A stretch of DNA of 39,996 nt, taken from NCBI GenBank assembly GCA_964519365.1, contig CAZFHP010000009.1, positions 1 through 39,996 of the forward strand. The letters run 5' to 3'. Each line of letters begins with the position of its first letter. Position 1 is the first letter of the stretch. The DNA is from CAZFHP01 sp964519365 (GTDB lineage: Bacteria; Babelota; Babeliae; Babelales; RVW-14). Below the pieces are notes generated by a model, which was not told the origin of the DNA, did no database searches, and saw only the letters and a list, made by a program, of their open reading frames with translations. The translations under genes were made by a program, and so were the position numbers. Of the stretch, positions 26,467 to 34,353 are shown piece after piece.

Positions 26467-26826
26467 TTATGACACAAGGTACAACAAGATCTTTAATCGT
26501 TCTTCAATCTGCTCAATCGTATAATCACTTACAATGCCAAGCATTTTCGGTAAAAATCGTTGAACAGAAAGCGTTCGTATTTGGTCACACATGATATACG
26601 ACGCTTTATCAAGCCCGCCTTCTTGTGAGGGAAGAGAAACGTACCAATAAAGATCACGTTTTCGTGACGTTATTGGCATAACGACAACAAGCCCCGACGG
26701 CCCTTGATTATACGTATCGGCACTTATAATCACACATGGTCGCCGCTTCGCTTGCTCATGGCCAACAGTTGGATCCAAATTAACCAACCATACAGAGCCA
26801 CGAATCAGCTTTTTAGGATTAATCAT
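26467..26826 (-). CDS. mazF: MazF/PemK-family toxin endoribonuclease
   Basis: About 119 residues, standard for MazF. RGSVWLVNLDPTVGHEQAKR with RRPCVIIS is the N-terminal hallmark; VVVMPITSRKRD carries the Ser/Thr of the active loop; DQIRTLSVQRF matches the conserved core. MazF enzymes cut mRNA or rRNA at short sequence motifs. I chose the ATG at 26826 (ATGATTAA overlaps the antitoxin stop by 8 bases); an in-frame ATG at 26838 is also possible. It is translated with the antitoxin just upstream. Confidence 0.9.
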   Translation of the reverse strand: MINPKKLIRGSVWLVNLDPTVGHEQAKRRPCVIISADTYNQGPSGLVVVMPITSRKRDLYWYVSLPSQEGGLDKASYIMCDQIRTLSVQRFLPKMLGIVSDYTIEQIEERLKILLYLVS

Positions 26827-27064
26827 CTTTAAGCCCATCTTCCAGCGTTACATCCCAATCACCAAGCTCTTCTTGTATTTCTTTCCATGTTTTGGAATCT
26901 TCTTTTAACGCAGCGTATTGCTCGTTTGCCCTTTTTAATGTTTGTTCATAGACATATCGTGTAAGAGCTTGGTCTAAAATCTTTTGTTTAGATTGCCCGG
27001 TAAGAGCACTCAAAGATTCGAGTTTATCTACCGCTAGATCACTAATTCGCATAAGTTTGGACAT
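26819..27064 (-). CDS. Ribbon-helix-helix-like antitoxin of MazF
   Basis: 81 residues. The first 45 (MRISDLAVDKLESLSALTGQ and KQKILDQALTRYV) look like a ribbon-helix-helix DNA-binding unit: one strand then two helices. The acidic C-terminal tail (EELGDWDVTLEDGLKDD) is the kind of flexible arm that blocks MazF. The ATG has AAGGAG 6 bases upstream, a strong site for the first gene. A palindrome in its promoter suits self-repression. A decayed copy lies at 28530-28653. Confidence 0.82.
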   Translation of the reverse strand: MSKLMRISDLAVDKLESLSALTGQSKQKILDQALTRYVYEQTLKRANEQYAALKEDSKTWKEIQEELGDWDVTLEDGLKDD

Positions 27065-27112
27065 AAAAAGCTCCTTTTAATTAACGCAAGTTATTCGTAG
27101 CACTACGCAGGT

Positions 27113-27130
27113 GTATACAAATAAGTATAC
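27113..27130. promoter_or_regulatory. Palindromic operator candidate of the toxin-antitoxin pair
   Basis: GTATAC occurs twice, with 6 bases between (27113-27118 and 27125-27130). The second copy overlaps the -10 box of the leftward promoter, where a bound antitoxin or complex would block transcription. Binding is inferred from position only. Confidence 0.5.
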
Positions 27131-27153
27131 CAATTTGTAACAAAAAATTACAA
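27124..27153 (-). promoter_or_regulatory. Probable promoter of the antitoxin-mazF operon
   Basis: On the minus strand TTGTAA (27148-27153) and TATACT (27124-27129) are 18 bases apart. The -10 lies inside the palindrome at 27113-27130. The leader to the antitoxin ATG is about 50 bases. Confidence 0.55.
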
Positions 27154-27215
27154 CCTTTTAGAAAACATCGTCAAAATCACCGCTTTGCCTTAAAAAACCT
27201 ACTTTTTACCCCCAT

Positions 27216-27244
27216 TTGACAGCTATCCCCAAACATGCTATAAT
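27216..27244 (+). promoter_or_regulatory. Consensus sigma70 promoter
   Basis: TTGACA (27216-27221) and TATAAT (27239-27244) match the sigma70 consensus in all twelve bases with a 17-base gap. Transcription should start near 27251 and give an 87-base leader to the GTG at 27338. It is the best promoter in the window. Confidence 0.85.
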
Positions 27245-27337
27245 TTACAAAATGACAATTTGCCTTTATTTTTTTACCCGATATTTCTCTAACCATTGGG
27301 GAAAAAATATATTTGATTAAAATAATGGAGGTTTGCC

Positions 27338-28423
27338 GTGAAAACAATTAACCAAACAAAGAAACATAACAAAAATAAAAAACAAAAAACCACGAATTTC
27401 GTGGCCCGGGCTCTTTGTGCCCTTGTGGCCATCACTATAATTACACCAATAGACGCACAGGCCATGCTTCAAAAACATATCAACGAACACGGGAAAAAGC
27501 GTAAGGCAAGAAAAGAAAAATCGCGATTACATCAAAAAACAAAAAGACAAAAAAAGCCTCGTGTTGGTTTTACACCCAAAAATCTTGAAACGCTTGCAGC
27601 AAATAGAACCCTCGTTGCTCAAGACGAAAGCACCATAACGTTCACAAAAAAAGAACTCGCATATTTTATCCTTTCACCAGTCATTAAAGAAACGCTATGC
27701 CTTAATACGGAAATACGTAAAAAATCAAAAGAATCAACAGTATTAGTCAGCCAACCCACAAAAGATTCTGGCCAAACAATCTTATCTCTTGATGATGACA
27801 AAAGTGATATTACCCAAAACCCTTATTTTATAAGTCTCGTTTGCACTTTTATTGAACAACTTAATAAAAATAAATACTTCTATTGCGAAGCAGAACTCAT
27901 TGCTTTTAAAACAGTTATCGCTTTTATGTACACGCATAACTGTACAACTGAAGCGCTTCCTGCAAATGTCGCACCAAGGCTTATCGCATTAAACATCCCT
28001 GCTCAATTACAACCCCAAAACATATATCATCTTGTTTGCAGTCAAGGGAGCGTTGCCCACTATCTAGATCTCCCAAAATCATTTGAAACTATTTTAATTG
28101 TCATGCTTATCAAACAAAACCTTCAAATCCCAGACTTTAACTTTGAAGAATGGTTTCTAAAGCTTCCTGAAAGTCGCAGTTCTAACGATATAAGAATTCA
28201 CGTACTTCTCGACGCTCGGAAACAAGCTCAAGCAGTTGCTGAACGTAAAAGATCAAATCCAAAAAGCAAACCCTCTTTGGTAAAAATTGGGAAAAAGGAC
28301 TATTTTCAGATGTTAGTAGATGAAATGCGGGGAAAATATACTTTTAGAGTCAATTATCTTAGATTAGAGGTCGGATGTCTTAAGTTAAGGGGCAAATATC
28401 CTAAGCTAGCAAAAACCCAGTAA
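27338..28423 (+). CDS. Exported basic protein of unknown function, possible BTB/Skp1-like fold
   Basis: 361 residues from a GTG with GGAGG 6 bases ahead. After a basic N-terminus comes a hydrophobic segment (ARALCALVAITIITPIDAQA), probably a signal with cleavage after AQA. Residues 45-80 are very basic. From about 100 the pattern ITFTKKELAYFILSPVIKET, later FKTVIAFMYTHNC, then LPANVAPRLIALNIPAQL resembles the order seen in BTB/Skp1 folds (a strand plus S-x-V-I helix, F...I.FMYT, then a helix ending A/LNIPxxL). BTB proteins are adaptors of eukaryotic ubiquitin ligases, so a host-directed role is possible; this is a low-confidence inference. The strong promoter suggests high expression. Confidence 0.7.
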   Translation: MKTINQTKKHNKNKKQKTTNFVARALCALVAITIITPIDAQAMLQKHINEHGKKRKARKEKSRLHQKTKRQKKPRVGFTPKNLETLAANRTLVAQDESTITFTKKELAYFILSPVIKETLCLNTEIRKKSKESTVLVSQPTKDSGQTILSLDDDKSDITQNPYFISLVCTFIEQLNKNKYFYCEAELIAFKTVIAFMYTHNCTTEALPANVAPRLIALNIPAQLQPQNIYHLVCSQGSVAHYLDLPKSFETILIVMLIKQNLQIPDFNFEEWFLKLPESRSSNDIRIHVLLDARKQAQAVAERKRSNPKSKPSLVKIGKKDYFQMLVDEMRGKYTFRVNYLRLEVGCLKLRGKYPKLAKTQ

Positions 28424-28434
28424 TGGGAGTCGGG

Positions 28435-28520
28435 ATTAAAAAAGCTTTCGTATCTCTTCGTATATACGTTCGCGTGCAAGCTGGGTGTATATTTATGGAT
28501 CTTCTCGTTTCATCATATCG
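28435..28520 (-). pseudogene. Decayed fragment of a cca-like gene
   Basis: The minus strand reads MKREDP, then a stop, then IYTQLARERIYEEIRKLF and another stop. It aligns with cca residues in MKLEDPQTYTPLARERIYEE. The DNA is identical over 38 bases (28443-28480 with 20822-20859). The first stop is a CAA to TAA change. It is directly followed by the antitoxin remnant. Confidence 0.75.
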
Positions 28521-28529
28521 CTACTATCA

Positions 28530-28653
28530 AACCAGCTCTAACAATTAGCGTTTGCTCATAAACATATAGTATTAAAGCCTGGTCTAAAATATTTTGTTTA
28601 GATTGCCCAAGCATCTCTAACTCCAAATAACTAATTCACATTAGTTTCGACAT
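28530..28653 (-). pseudogene. Decayed copy of the MazF antitoxin gene
   Basis: From the ATG at 28653 the minus strand reads MSKLM then TGA (CGA to TGA at codon 6), then ISYLELEMLGQSKQNILDQA and LILYVYEQTL. The intact antitoxin reads MSKLMRISDLAVDKL and GQSKQKILDQALTRYVYEQTL. A few codons are missing between. The ribosome site is degraded. No mazF relic follows; the sequence runs into the cca fragment. Confidence 0.85.
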
Positions 28654-28818
28654 AAAAAACTTCTTCCAAATTATCGAAGCATTCCAAACTCGACAAACGC
28701 AAACTTAATGTTTTCAAGACATGCTATCTCTTGACGTCATAAGCATACAAATTTTACGGTACAATTAAGTTATATTCATATGCTTAACCGTATGCTTATC
28801 AAACAAGAAAGGGGTAAC

Positions 28819-30225
28819 ATGAGAATAGTTTTGTGTGCACTTATAGTTTTCTCACAAACGCTTTACGCAATAGGATGTAATGATACGAATGGATCCCGGA
28901 TCGGAGTCCGGGATGACAAACAGATCAATTGGGATGACAAAAAAATCGATCGCACAATAAACAATATCGATAGGACTACATACAACGTTACAAACAATAA
29001 AGCAAATCTTTTAGATTTACAAGCCCTCTGGGGTGTATACCCAACACAAGACGAGCTATACTCGCGTTATAACGATGCAATTTATTCTGTCTTGCAAGAT
29101 ACAACAGAATATACTATCCCAGAATTTAACTGCGATATCACATATTTTTTTGCTGACATGAAATTCGATGGTAAAAACATAAAAGTCTGCGAATTCGGGC
29201 CATCTACACATGCAGGTCTAACAAACTCGCTTGTACTTATTAACGATAAGCTCGAACGTATATTTTGTCCGTATTGGTGCATGTTCTGGAAATATCTTGA
29301 ACCGTTTCAATTACCCATGTGGTACGTTGGCCGTTGCTCAGGAGACATGCAAAAAAAAATGGATATGAGTTTATTTTCTGATCTTGGCGGCAAACGTTAT
29401 GCAACGCTTAAAGACCTAGAAGACGATGATAACTTTCAAAAGCTTGTATCGTATGGGGTTAAGAAAAACCCGTTAATCAAAGATTATCACGAGGTTGTTA
29501 TTTACAGGCGCCCGAAGGGCGCGGGGCATGTTTTTATAAACGAGTTCAAAAAGAAATACCCGCAAGTACTGATTGTAAACGATACGGCCCGTTATTTTGT
29601 CAGCTCAAAACACCAGACAGCGAATTTATTCAAAACAGAAGAATTACAAAAATATAGGCCCGAATCAAAAACATATCCAAAAGTATACACGAGCAATTTG
29701 GCACAAAAGATTATTTCTGAAATTCCAAGCGCGAGTACGTTATACGTAATTAAACCCGTGCGATCTTTGCAAAGTAAAGGCATAATAGTTACCGAACAAA
29801 AAGATCTTGATAAAATCTTACAGCTTATTTTACGCGACACGCATAAAATAAAAGACACTGATCACAGATGTTTTACGTATTGGAAAACAACAAAAAGTAC
29901 GTTTTTTGTCGTCGAAGAGTTTGCGATATCAAAGAATATCACAGTTGATGGTAAGCGTTATGATCCAACAATGCGTATCGTCTTTGCGCTCAGTCACGAG
30001 CATAACACAATACGTTTAAATATCTTTGGTGGCTTTTGGAAAATCCCATTAAAATCTATAGACGACACTGGAACACTTGTAGGAAAACACGTAACCATCC
30101 CATACTCTGGAGAGTTTTATGTTGGGATCCCAATAAACAAACAAGACATGACTAACGCAAAAAAAATCTTAAAAAAAATTATTCCTAAAGTATATGTACA
30201 GATGCTTAAGAAATACCCAAACTAA
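28819..30225 (+). CDS. Exported ATP-grasp/TTL-like protein, paralogue 1
   Basis: About 468 residues from the ATG at 28819 (AAAGGGG 4 bases upstream; the frame opens at 28780 without a better site). A signal peptide (MRIVLCALIVFSQTLYAIG) is followed by an N-terminal extension of about 110 residues not found in the two neighbours and partly made of palindromic repeat DNA. The shared core begins FFADMKFDGKNIKVCEFG. The C-terminal third has the ATP-grasp pattern: YVIKPVRSLQSKGIIV (lysine loop, with SKG in place of the usual GKG), FFVVEEFAISKN and YDPTMRIVFALS, then FGGFWKIPLKS. The latter resemble tubulin-tyrosine ligase-like enzymes. The usual terminal metal-binding Asn motif is not obvious. It converges on paralogue 2, the stops overlapping by 4 bases. 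Confidence 0.78.
   Translation: MRIVLCALIVFSQTLYAIGCNDTNGSRIGVRDDKQINWDDKKIDRTINNIDRTTYNVTNNKANLLDLQALWGVYPTQDELYSRYNDAIYSVLQDTTEYTIPEFNCDITYFFADMKFDGKNIKVCEFGPSTHAGLTNSLVLINDKLERIFCPYWCMFWKYLEPFQLPMWYVGRCSGDMQKKMDMSLFSDLGGKRYATLKDLEDDDNFQKLVSYGVKKNPLIKDYHEVVIYRRPKGAGHVFINEFKKKYPQVLIVNDTARYFVSSKHQTANLFKTEELQKYRPESKTYPKVYTSNLAQKIISEIPSASTLYVIKPVRSLQSKGIIVTEQKDLDKILQLILRDTHKIKDTDHRCFTYWKTTKSTFFVVEEFAISKNITVDGKRYDPTMRIVFALSHEHNTIRLNIFGGFWKIPLKSIDDTGTLVGKHVTIPYSGEFYVGIPINKQDMTNAKKILKKIIPKVYVQMLKKYPN
28893..28914. repeat. Palindromic element translated inside paralogue 1
   Basis: ATCCCGGATC-G-GAGTCCGGGAT lies in frame just after the signal peptide. Its core matches the palindrome at 11496-11512. 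It encodes part of GSRIGVRDDKQ, absent from the other two paralogues, and GGGATGACAAA recurs 20 bases later. Confidence 0.65.
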
Positions 30226-31442
30226 GAAGCATACATGCTTTTAAGTATTGGCACGGGTATTTTTACAGGACTAATTGAACGCGTTAAAATCTCGCGTGAA
30301 ATCTCTTCTTGTAAGCCAAGCATTCTTTTGTAAATCTTGGGCAATGCTTCCGAGAGAATCTCTTGCACTTTGCTTATATCTTGTTCTCTCACAAGTGCAG
30401 ACGAAAGTTTGCCCGGAATAATTTTTGATTTCGTCTTTTCAATAAGCGTACCCATACTATCTAACGGCTGCTTCGGCAACTTCCAATAGCTTCCCAAAAA
30501 CGTTAGATTTATTTTATCTAGATCATAATCAAGCGTAAAGACTACACGCATTGTTGGATCATACTTTTTCTTGTTCACAAAAATCGCCTTTGATGGCTCA
30601 TACTCTTCGATAATAAAGTGAGTATTTTTATCATACAACCAATAACGGAAAGACAAATCTTGCGTTACATGCAGGTTATTCCTTCGCATCAAAATTATTC
30701 TCAAATATTTATCAAGCTCGTTCTTTTTTGCCATAATAATCCCCTTTCCCTGGGAAGAGTTAAGGGGCTTGATCACATACGTATCACACTTAAAATCACG
30801 TATAATATTTCGGGCCAAAGTATGAGAATATTTTTTTTCATATGCTTTACACTGTGGCCGATATTTCCAAAGCTCGTTATCCTGAAACAATAAACTCATC
30901 ATGTGTTTGCTACGCGCAAAGGGCGCAGTTGCTTGGTTAAGCATAATAAAATCAGGATATTTTGATTTATATTTTTGCATGTCTCTCTCGTGCGCGGAAC
31001 CCGTTAAAATGATAATGCCCTTATGATCTTTGATACTTTTATTGCCACACACATAACTACCGTCTATCTCGTTATTTGTGAGGGGCTTATGAGCTTCGTT
31101 ATCATACACACAATCAACACATAAATCTTTTTCCCGCCAGGCAAAATGGCCACCCATATTTATAAAACGCTCAAGCGCTCGATTTTCCCAATACTTGCCA
31201 ACGTACCACATAGGCATATCAAACGGGCGTAAGTAATCCCAAAACTTTTGCCATAACGCTCCCGGACCATAATAATATTCATATCCATTAAGCCCTGCAC
31301 TAACCCCTTCACCAAATTCAAGAATCTTTATGTTTTTCCCGTCAAACTTTAGGTCAACAATAAGATACGATATGTCGACACGTGCTTGCACGGGAGTACA
31401 CAAACAAAGACAAAAAAATATAAAAAATTTTATGTGCTTCAT
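30222..31442 (-). CDS. Exported ATP-grasp/TTL-like protein, paralogue 2
   Basis: 406 residues. The ATG follows AGAGGG by 5 bases. The signal peptide is KFFIFFCLCLCTPVQA. The core shared with the neighbours is clear: YLIVDLKFDGKNIKILEFG at the N-terminus, LWKYRPQCKAYEKKYS in the middle, then the ATP-grasp-like part YVIKPLNSSQGKGIIMA, HFIIEEYEPSKA, YDPTMRVVFTLD and FLGSYWKLPKQPL. The GKG loop is intact here. ATP-grasp enzymes join a carboxylate to an amine using ATP. ATP is not available outside the cell, so an exported copy suggests delivery into the host. It is the last gene of the leftward run after the tol genes and paralogue 3. Confidence 0.8.
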   Translation of the reverse strand: MKHIKFFIFFCLCLCTPVQARVDISYLIVDLKFDGKNIKILEFGEGVSAGLNGYEYYYGPGALWQKFWDYLRPFDMPMWYVGKYWENRALERFINMGGHFAWREKDLCVDCVYDNEAHKPLTNNEIDGSYVCGNKSIKDHKGIIILTGSAHERDMQKYKSKYPDFIMLNQATAPFARSKHMMSLLFQDNELWKYRPQCKAYEKKYSHTLARNIIRDFKCDTYVIKPLNSSQGKGIIMAKKNELDKYLRIILMRRNNLHVTQDLSFRYWLYDKNTHFIIEEYEPSKAIFVNKKKYDPTMRVVFTLDYDLDKINLTFLGSYWKLPKQPLDSMGTLIEKTKSKIIPGKLSSALVREQDISKVQEILSEALPKIYKRMLGLQEEISREILTRSISPVKIPVPILKSMYAS

Positions 31443-31484
31443 AACAACCCTCTTTTTTTTTACAATAAAACACAGGGAAAAAGC

Positions 31485-32786
31485 TTACTCATACATAGAA
31501 TTTAATAACGTTGCGGGGACATCTTGATGTGTACGAAGAGAGCACGCAACATCACATGCTGACAATCGAGACTCGTCGCTTTTTGTCTCGAGCATCTTTA
31601 CATACACTTTTGGCAAAACATTTGATAAAATCGCATAAACGTTTTCAAGATCATAATTGTCAACAAGAGCTGTCGACAAGGGGCCAACAACAGATGCTGA
31701 TTTTACTTTTTCTGTCAGCGAACCTTCTTCTTCTTGGGCCTTATATGAAAGCTTCCAAAAAGCTCCTAGAAACGTAATGTTAACTTTCTGTTGATTATAA
31801 TCAAGCGCGCAAACAACACGCATTGTTGGATCATACGTTTTACCATCGGCCATAATTTTTTTGGAGCTTACACATTCTTCAACAATAAACATAGAACTCT
31901 TATCTTTGTGCCAGTGATTATAAGCGATATCTTTTTCACTACGAAGCTTATGTTTTTCTGTTAATATTCTCTTAAGACACGCATCAAGATCTTGAGCTTT
32001 AGTAATAATTACGCCACGCCCCCTACACGAAGCAAGAGGCTTGATTACATACGTATCACACTTAAACTCAGCTATAATAGCTTGCGCTAATTCAGGATAA
32101 TATTTTTTTTCATATGCTTTACACTGAGGCCGATATTTCCATAACTCGTCATCTTGAAATAATAAGCTTGTTAAGTATTTATTCCGCACGTGTTTTTCTG
32201 ACGCGGCCCCAACTGTAACAAAATCTGGATAATTTTTATGAAACATTGGAATTTGTCGTGAGCGACCACGACCTGGGACGATTATCCCCCTATAGTCACG
32301 TATATTATATGGGTCTTTTATCGCACGCTCAGCCTGTTTGACTTGTTTTTCTTGCTCGCTTAACTCTTCTGGTGTAATAAGTTTTTTAAACACATCATGC
32401 TTATGCAAATCTTTTTCGGTACTCACACGATAGCCTCCAACAAGATCAATTCCAGTCAAATCGATCTTATAGTGTAAGTCACCTATGTACCAAAAGGGCA
32501 TATCAAATTGTTTTAAATACTTCCAAAAGTTTGTCCATATCTCTTTTTTAAAAAAATAGATCGTTTGTTCTTTTGGGCTATAAACATTTTGGAAACAAGA
32601 CGTCACCCCCTGACCAAACTCAAGAATTTTCAGCATACCATCATCGTATCTCAAATCTGCTATCCAAATGGCAATGTCAGCAGGATACTCTTTTGTATCA
32701 TCTCGTATACTTGCATGCGCACATGTGCTCACGCAAAAAGAAAAGACTAGTATCGTTTTGATCGCATACAAATTTTTTTTCTCCAC
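31485..32786 (-). CDS. Exported ATP-grasp/TTL-like protein, paralogue 3
   Basis: About 433 residues from a GTG at 32786 (AGGAG 5 bases upstream), which gives the signal peptide KTILVFSFCVSTCAHA; an ATG at 32822 has no site. Shared blocks are IWIADLRYDDGMLKILEFG, LWKYRPQCKAYEKKYY, YVIKPLASCRGRGVIIT, MFIVEECVSSKK, YDPTMRVVCALD and FLGAFWKLSYKA. Here the loop is RGRG, the form closest to tubulin-tyrosine ligases (KP...SRGxGI). It has a short insert near residues 140-170. It begins 42 bases after the tolB stop, so it probably belongs to the same transcript, and is followed by paralogue 2. Confidence 0.8.
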   Translation of the reverse strand: MEKKNLYAIKTILVFSFCVSTCAHASIRDDTKEYPADIAIWIADLRYDDGMLKILEFGQGVTSCFQNVYSPKEQTIYFFKKEIWTNFWKYLKQFDMPFWYIGDLHYKIDLTGIDLVGGYRVSTEKDLHKHDVFKKLITPEELSEQEKQVKQAERAIKDPYNIRDYRGIIVPGRGRSRQIPMFHKNYPDFVTVGAASEKHVRNKYLTSLLFQDDELWKYRPQCKAYEKKYYPELAQAIIAEFKCDTYVIKPLASCRGRGVIITKAQDLDACLKRILTEKHKLRSEKDIAYNHWHKDKSSMFIVEECVSSKKIMADGKTYDPTMRVVCALDYNQQKVNITFLGAFWKLSYKAQEEEGSLTEKVKSASVVGPLSTALVDNYDLENVYAILSNVLPKVYVKMLETKSDESRLSACDVACSLRTHQDVPATLLNSMYE

Positions 32787-32828
32787 ACTCTCTCCTATTA
32801 TTTCTTCGCCCCATTTATTCATAAAAAT

Positions 32829-34268
32829 CTAACATGAGCACCAATAAGATTTATCCGTCCATGCAGGAAAACTTTTAGGCACGCCACCAGACGTAACAAT
32901 ACGAATCTTGCCACTGCGACAATTAAAGACAGCTATTTGTGGGATCTTGCGCCCGGTCTTTTTGTTTTTAAAATCAAACGTAAACGCTATGTATTTACCA
33001 CAAGGCGACCATGATGGGTCATTTTTATCACCACGGCTAAACGTCAACTGACGCTCCCGAGCATCAGGATCATCTAAGTCTAACGTGAATAACTGAAACG
33101 TACCGTTTCTAAAACGTGTGTAGACAATAGCGTTTCTCTTGTGATTATATGACGGCCCAGCGCAATAGCCACGGCCAGTTGTTAAGCGCCGCGTTTCTTT
33201 ATGTTTTCTATCCAAGTGATAAATCTGTGGATATCCTGTTTGATAATCTGAACAAAAGATAATATTCCCGCCAGGCAAAAAACATGGCGACGCATTGCTG
33301 CCATGGTTTTTTGTCAGTCGCTGAAACACACGTCTTTTAAGCTTATGACATAAGCGTTGGTCATAGAGATATAGCTCTGAGTTACCACTTGAACCAGACA
33401 TACATAAAACTACTTGATGCCCGCTATCAGAAAACGACGGCTGCATATTAAGCCCATCATATGAACAAATAATACGCTGTTTCTTTGAAAATAAGTCTAG
33501 CGCCATGAGTCTACTATTTGTCCTTGTATACTGGGAAAAGAATAAATAGGGTGCTCGTGAGTGCCATGCCGGAGCAACATTAAGCGTGTTTGACCCAACA
33601 ATCGTTTTTTCTTTTTTACACGCATAATCACTCATGCAAATAACTTTTTTCTTCGACGATATCTGCTTGCAATACACCAGACTACTAAGCGTTATACTTT
33701 TTTCCCCTGTCATGGCAGGCAAAAGTTCATGGGCTATTGTGTGCCCAAGCACAACAGAGTCTTGTTTCACAACCCCATTTTCTTTTTCAGCTCTATTGTC
33801 ACACAAAAACGTTTTTTCAAAAACAGTATCATACGAACTTGTATCTTTAAGTTCTATGGTTATCGCATTCTTTTTCTTCTTTTTTTTCTTCTTGCTTTTC
33901 TTATCACAAGCTCGAACATACAAACACAAACTCGTGTCTTGTTCAAAAAGTTTTCTGGCTATCTTTTTGTTCAAATCTTTTTTTGAGCGTTTAAGAGTAA
34001 CAGATAATTGGTCCGTAAATTCCAAGTCAAATTTTATCATCTTGGCAACGTTTTCAACAAATTTATCCCGCTCGCCAACACATAATAAAATGCACTTAAT
34101 CGCCTGGTGTTTCTTAACAGGGGTCGTAACCTCAAACGTAAAATCTTGGGCCTGAGGGCCAGAAACTTTGCCCGACAATTTACCTAAACAAACTGTTTGG
34201 CTCATAAAAATATGTATGCCAAACACAATAAGAAAAACCTGTATAAATTTATTTTTGATCTTGCACAT
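32829..34268 (-). CDS. tolB: TolB-like periplasmic beta-propeller protein
   Basis: 479 residues with a signal peptide (FIQVFLIVFGIHIFMSQTVC). The N-terminal domain of about 200 residues contains a run of Lys (near residue 120) not usual in TolB. The propeller follows, with repeated WD-like blades: APAWHSRAPYLFFSQYT, MQPSFSDSGHQVVLCMSG, ASPCFLPGGNIIFCSDY, AGPSYNHKRNAIVYTRF and NDPSWSPCGKYIAFTFD. TolB in Gram-negative bacteria links the Tol complex to Pal and the outer membrane. Its place directly after tolA in a QRA-B order backs the call. The ATG follows GAGGGG. Confidence 0.88.
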   Translation of the reverse strand: MCKIKNKFIQVFLIVFGIHIFMSQTVCLGKLSGKVSGPQAQDFTFEVTTPVKKHQAIKCILLCVGERDKFVENVAKMIKFDLEFTDQLSVTLKRSKKDLNKKIARKLFEQDTSLCLYVRACDKKSKKKKKKKKNAITIELKDTSSYDTVFEKTFLCDNRAEKENGVVKQDSVVLGHTIAHELLPAMTGEKSITLSSLVYCKQISSKKKVICMSDYACKKEKTIVGSNTLNVAPAWHSRAPYLFFSQYTRTNSRLMALDLFSKKQRIICSYDGLNMQPSFSDSGHQVVLCMSGSSGNSELYLYDQRLCHKLKRRVFQRLTKNHGSNASPCFLPGGNIIFCSDYQTGYPQIYHLDRKHKETRRLTTGRGYCAGPSYNHKRNAIVYTRFRNGTFQLFTLDLDDPDARERQLTFSRGDKNDPSWSPCGKYIAFTFDFKNKKTGRKIPQIAVFNCRSGKIRIVTSGGVPKSFPAWTDKSYWCSC

Positions 34269-34353
34269 AACACACCCCTCACGTTCTAGAGAATCAAACT
34301 TTTATCTCAAAAACCCACTCGTCAGTATAAAAAAAAGAAATACCTACACGCAA

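Noticed and set aside
26333..26524. 63-codon forward ORF between the ATPase and mazF
   Set aside because: It overlaps the end of mazF, has no ribosome site and crosses a perfect palindrome.
27251..27337. Riboswitch in the 87-base leader of the 27338 gene
   Set aside because: The leader is AT-rich, with no conserved aptamer pattern or terminator that I can see.
33634..34155. 173-codon forward ORF opposite tolB
   Set aside because: Shadow of tolB; hydrophobic runs come from its Lys stretch.
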